Source: Rhizobium sp. Root708
GTDB lineage: Bacteria > Pseudomonadota > Alphaproteobacteria > Rhizobiales > Rhizobiaceae
Reading direction: 5' to 3'
Length of the DNA: 64,000 bases
Assembly: GCF_001429725.1 (NCBI RefSeq)
Contig: NZ_LMHV01000001.1
Coordinates: forward strand, 248,001-312,000
A program made the position numbers and the translations under genes. Under the pieces are notes generated by a model. The model was not told the origin of the DNA. It worked only from the letters and a program-made list of their open reading frames with translations, and did no database searches. Shown piece after piece: positions 62,766-64,000 of this stretch. Position 1 is the stretch's first letter; the number at the start of each line of letters is the position of its first letter.

Positions 62766-62921
62766 ATGCTCGGAACCATACTTCTTATAATCCTTATTCT
62801 GCTTCTGGTCGGGGCACTCCCGAATTGGGGATATAGCCGCGCTTGGGGTTACGGCCCTTCCGGCGGTCTTGGATTGGTACTCGTAATCATCATAATTCTA
62901 GTGCTTCTGGGCCGGATCTAG
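62766..62921 (+). CDS. DUF3309 family small membrane protein
   Basis: The 51-residue protein has two very hydrophobic segments (TILLIILILLLVGAL and GLVLVIIIILVLLG) joined by an aromatic/Gly loop (PNWGYSRAWGYGPSGG), the exact pattern of DUF3309. GAGG about 10 bases before the ATG supports translation. Its function is unknown. The next gene, a small lipoprotein, follows after 26 bases, so both may be in one transcript. Confidence 0.85.
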   Translation: MLGTILLIILILLLVGALPNWGYSRAWGYGPSGGLGLVLVIIIILVLLGRI

Positions 62922-62947
62922 TGGCCAGTAACTTGGGGAGTAATAAA

Positions 62948-63208
62948 ATGATGAAGAAAATTGCAGCAACGATGGCACTTTTGGCGGCCTTGGCATCCTG
63001 CACGCCGACTGAACAAGGCACCGCAATCGGTGCCGGTACCGGTGCTGTCATCGGCGGCGCGATCAGCCACAGCTGGGGTGGCGCGGCTGTCGGCGCCGTT
63101 GCTGGTGGTCTGGCCGGTGCCCTGATCGGTCAGTCGGTTGAACGCCGCGGCTATTGCGTCTACCGCGACCGCTATGGCCGCCGCTACGAAGCGCGTTGCC
63201 CGCGTTAA
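62948..63208 (+). CDS. Glycine-zipper small lipoprotein
   Basis: The 86-residue protein has a signal peptide with lipobox LASC and then a glycine zipper (GTAIGAGTGAVIGGAI...GGAAVGAVAGGLAGALIG), known from YMGG-like and 17-kDa-antigen-type envelope proteins. The C-terminal tail is Tyr/Arg-rich with two Cys (YCVYRDRYGRRYEARC). GGGGAG 8 bases before the ATG sets the start. Probably anchored in a membrane facing the periplasm; function unknown. Confidence 0.82.
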   Translation: MMKKIAATMALLAALASCTPTEQGTAIGAGTGAVIGGAISHSWGGAAVGAVAGGLAGALIGQSVERRGYCVYRDRYGRRYEARCPR

Positions 63209-63224
63209 ACACTACCAATTGTTT

Positions 63225-63260
63225 CAGAAAGGCGCTCGATAAATACCGAGCGCCTTTCTG
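63225..63260 (+). terminator. Terminator after the glycine-zipper lipoprotein gene
   Basis: A perfect 14-bp stem (CAGAAAGGCGCTCG / CGAGCGCCTTTCTG, loop of 8) lies 16 bases after the stop. The T-rich end of the right arm helps termination. The rest of the gap up to 63467 shows nothing further that I can support. Confidence 0.75.
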
Positions 63261-63467
63261 AACTCACAACGATCTTAAGTCGGCATACAGACACTAAAAA
63301 GCGGTCGAGCAATCCCGCTTGTGCAAGCGCTATTTCGCGGGCCGGCTCATCACCGGTTGTCGCAGCACGAGGGCGCCTTAGCCAGGAAGAATAGCTGGCA
63401 AAATCCAAGATTTTGGCAGCAGAAAGCCGCAAGGCAGCGGAACGAAGGCAAAGCTCGAGGCAGCAAA

Positions 63468-63489
63468 GGGTTGGCCAAAAGACCAACCC
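63468..63489 (-). terminator. Probable terminator of pyc
   Basis: GGGTTGG / CCAACCC arms with a loop of 8 lie 17 bases after the pyc stop, followed on the minus strand by only three Ts. Confidence 0.45.
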
Positions 63490-63506
63490 CATCCACTTGA
63501 AGTCGA

Positions 63507-64000
63507 TCAGCTCGCGTAGGTGACCAGCAGGTCCTTGGCATCGATCTGGTCGCCCGCCTTGACGAGCACTTCGGCGATCGTGCCGTCCTTTTCGGCGTGG
63601 ATCGCCGTTTCCATTTTCATGGCTTCGATCGACACCAGAACGTCGCCGGCGCTGACCGTCTGGCCGGCCGCGACGAAGGCGCGGGAGATGACGCCCGGCA
63701 TCGGCGCGGCGACATGGGCGGCATTGCCTGGCTCCGCCTTGCGGCGGGCAGCGGCACCGGTAGCGCCATGGGCGCGATCCGGAACCTTGATGCGACGCGG
63801 CTGGCCGTTGAGCTCGAAGAACACCGTGACCATGCCCTGGCTGTCGGTCCCGCTCATCGCCTGGTTGACGATGACGAGCGTCTTGCCCTTCTCGATGTCC
63901 GCGAACAGCTCGCCACCATCAGGCAGACCGTAGAAGTAGGCAGGCGTCGGCAGAACGGAAACCGGGCCATAGGTGTCGGATGCCAGCGCGAAGTCGGTGA
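63507..64000 (-). CDS. pyc: Pyruvate carboxylase, C-terminal part (cut by window edge)
   Basis: The open frame enters from the right edge, giving the last 164 residues of a long protein; the internal ATG at 63857 is not the start. The end is a biotinyl carrier domain with the biotinylation motif EAMKMETAI, preceded by AAPMPGVI, and before it the GPVSVLPTPAYFYGL segment of the pyruvate carboxylase allosteric/linker region. The enzyme makes oxaloacetate from pyruvate and bicarbonate. Confidence 0.93.
   Translation of the reverse strand, partial: TDFALASDTYGPVSVLPTPAYFYGLPDGGELFADIEKGKTLVIVNQAMSGTDSQGMVTVFFELNGQPRRIKVPDRAHGATGAAARRKAEPGNAAHVAAPMPGVISRAFVAAGQTVSAGDVLVSIEAMKMETAIHAEKDGTIAEVLVKAGDQIDAKDLLVTYAS

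Overview
This window looks like a chromosomal segment of a Rhizobiaceae alphaproteobacterium (Rhizobium / Sinorhizobium / Agrobacterium group). The evidence is a high G+C content, the neighbourhood phaR-phaA-phaB with rpmF, mtgA and ispA, a second RpoH-type sigma factor, CarD, a SAM-II riboswitch in front of metA, Irr/RirA-like iron boxes and an EcfG-type (GGAAC-N16-CGTT) promoter. I saw no insertion sequence, prophage, CRISPR array, tRNA or rRNA. Gene names rest on reading motifs, not on database searches.

Layout. 1-4.9 kb: the end of a glucoamylase-like protein, then an iron(III) ABC uptake operon (fbpABC type). 4.9-10.5 kb: a lysine/pipecolate catabolic operon (HglS, pipecolate-oxidase-like flavoprotein, aminoadipate-semialdehyde dehydrogenase) with a divergent LysR regulator and a stand-alone RAM-domain protein. 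10.6-21.1 kb: the most unusual region, a group-4 glycosyltransferase convergent with a tightly packed six-gene minus-strand operon. That operon encodes a carrier protein, an acyl-CoA-dehydrogenase-like enzyme, a class II aminoacyl-tRNA-synthetase-like amino acid:[carrier protein] ligase, a DUF1839 protein, a GH2 mannosidase-like protein and a fusion of a polysaccharide flippase with two alpha/beta-hydrolase domains. 21.3-24.2 kb: the EF-P lysylation module epmB-epmA divergent from efp. 24.2-29 kb: a cystine-type amino acid ABC transporter with a DeoR regulator and an MFS permease. 29-34.8 kb: ispG, a LysE exporter, ispA, mtgA, a 2H phosphoesterase, a GST and rpmF.

34.8-43.9 kb: the polyhydroxybutyrate genes phaR/phaA/phaB, two 48-residue membrane peptides, an amino-sugar operon (gntR - SIS isomerase - nagA), galM and metA with its SAM-II riboswitch. 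44-54 kb: an SbmA/ABCD-like transporter with a degenerate ATPase, the ABC-F protein Uup, thiN, a marR/MFS pair, and thiBPQ under a TPP riboswitch. 54-64 kb: an M48 protease lipoprotein, rpoH2, carD, fdxA, an S4 protein, a Suv3-like helicase with an RG-rich tail, a GANTC-rich intergenic region, two short envelope-protein genes, and the C-terminal end of pyruvate carboxylase at the right edge.

How the parts work together. Most blocks are self-contained metabolic or transport operons with translationally coupled genes (ATGA or TGATG overlaps). The candidate undescribed system is 10.6-21.1 kb. Here an amino acid is probably activated onto a carrier protein and may be oxidised there. The export and sugar-handling genes beside it suggest that the product is used to decorate or assemble a cell-surface glycan. 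The chemistry of the last step is inference.
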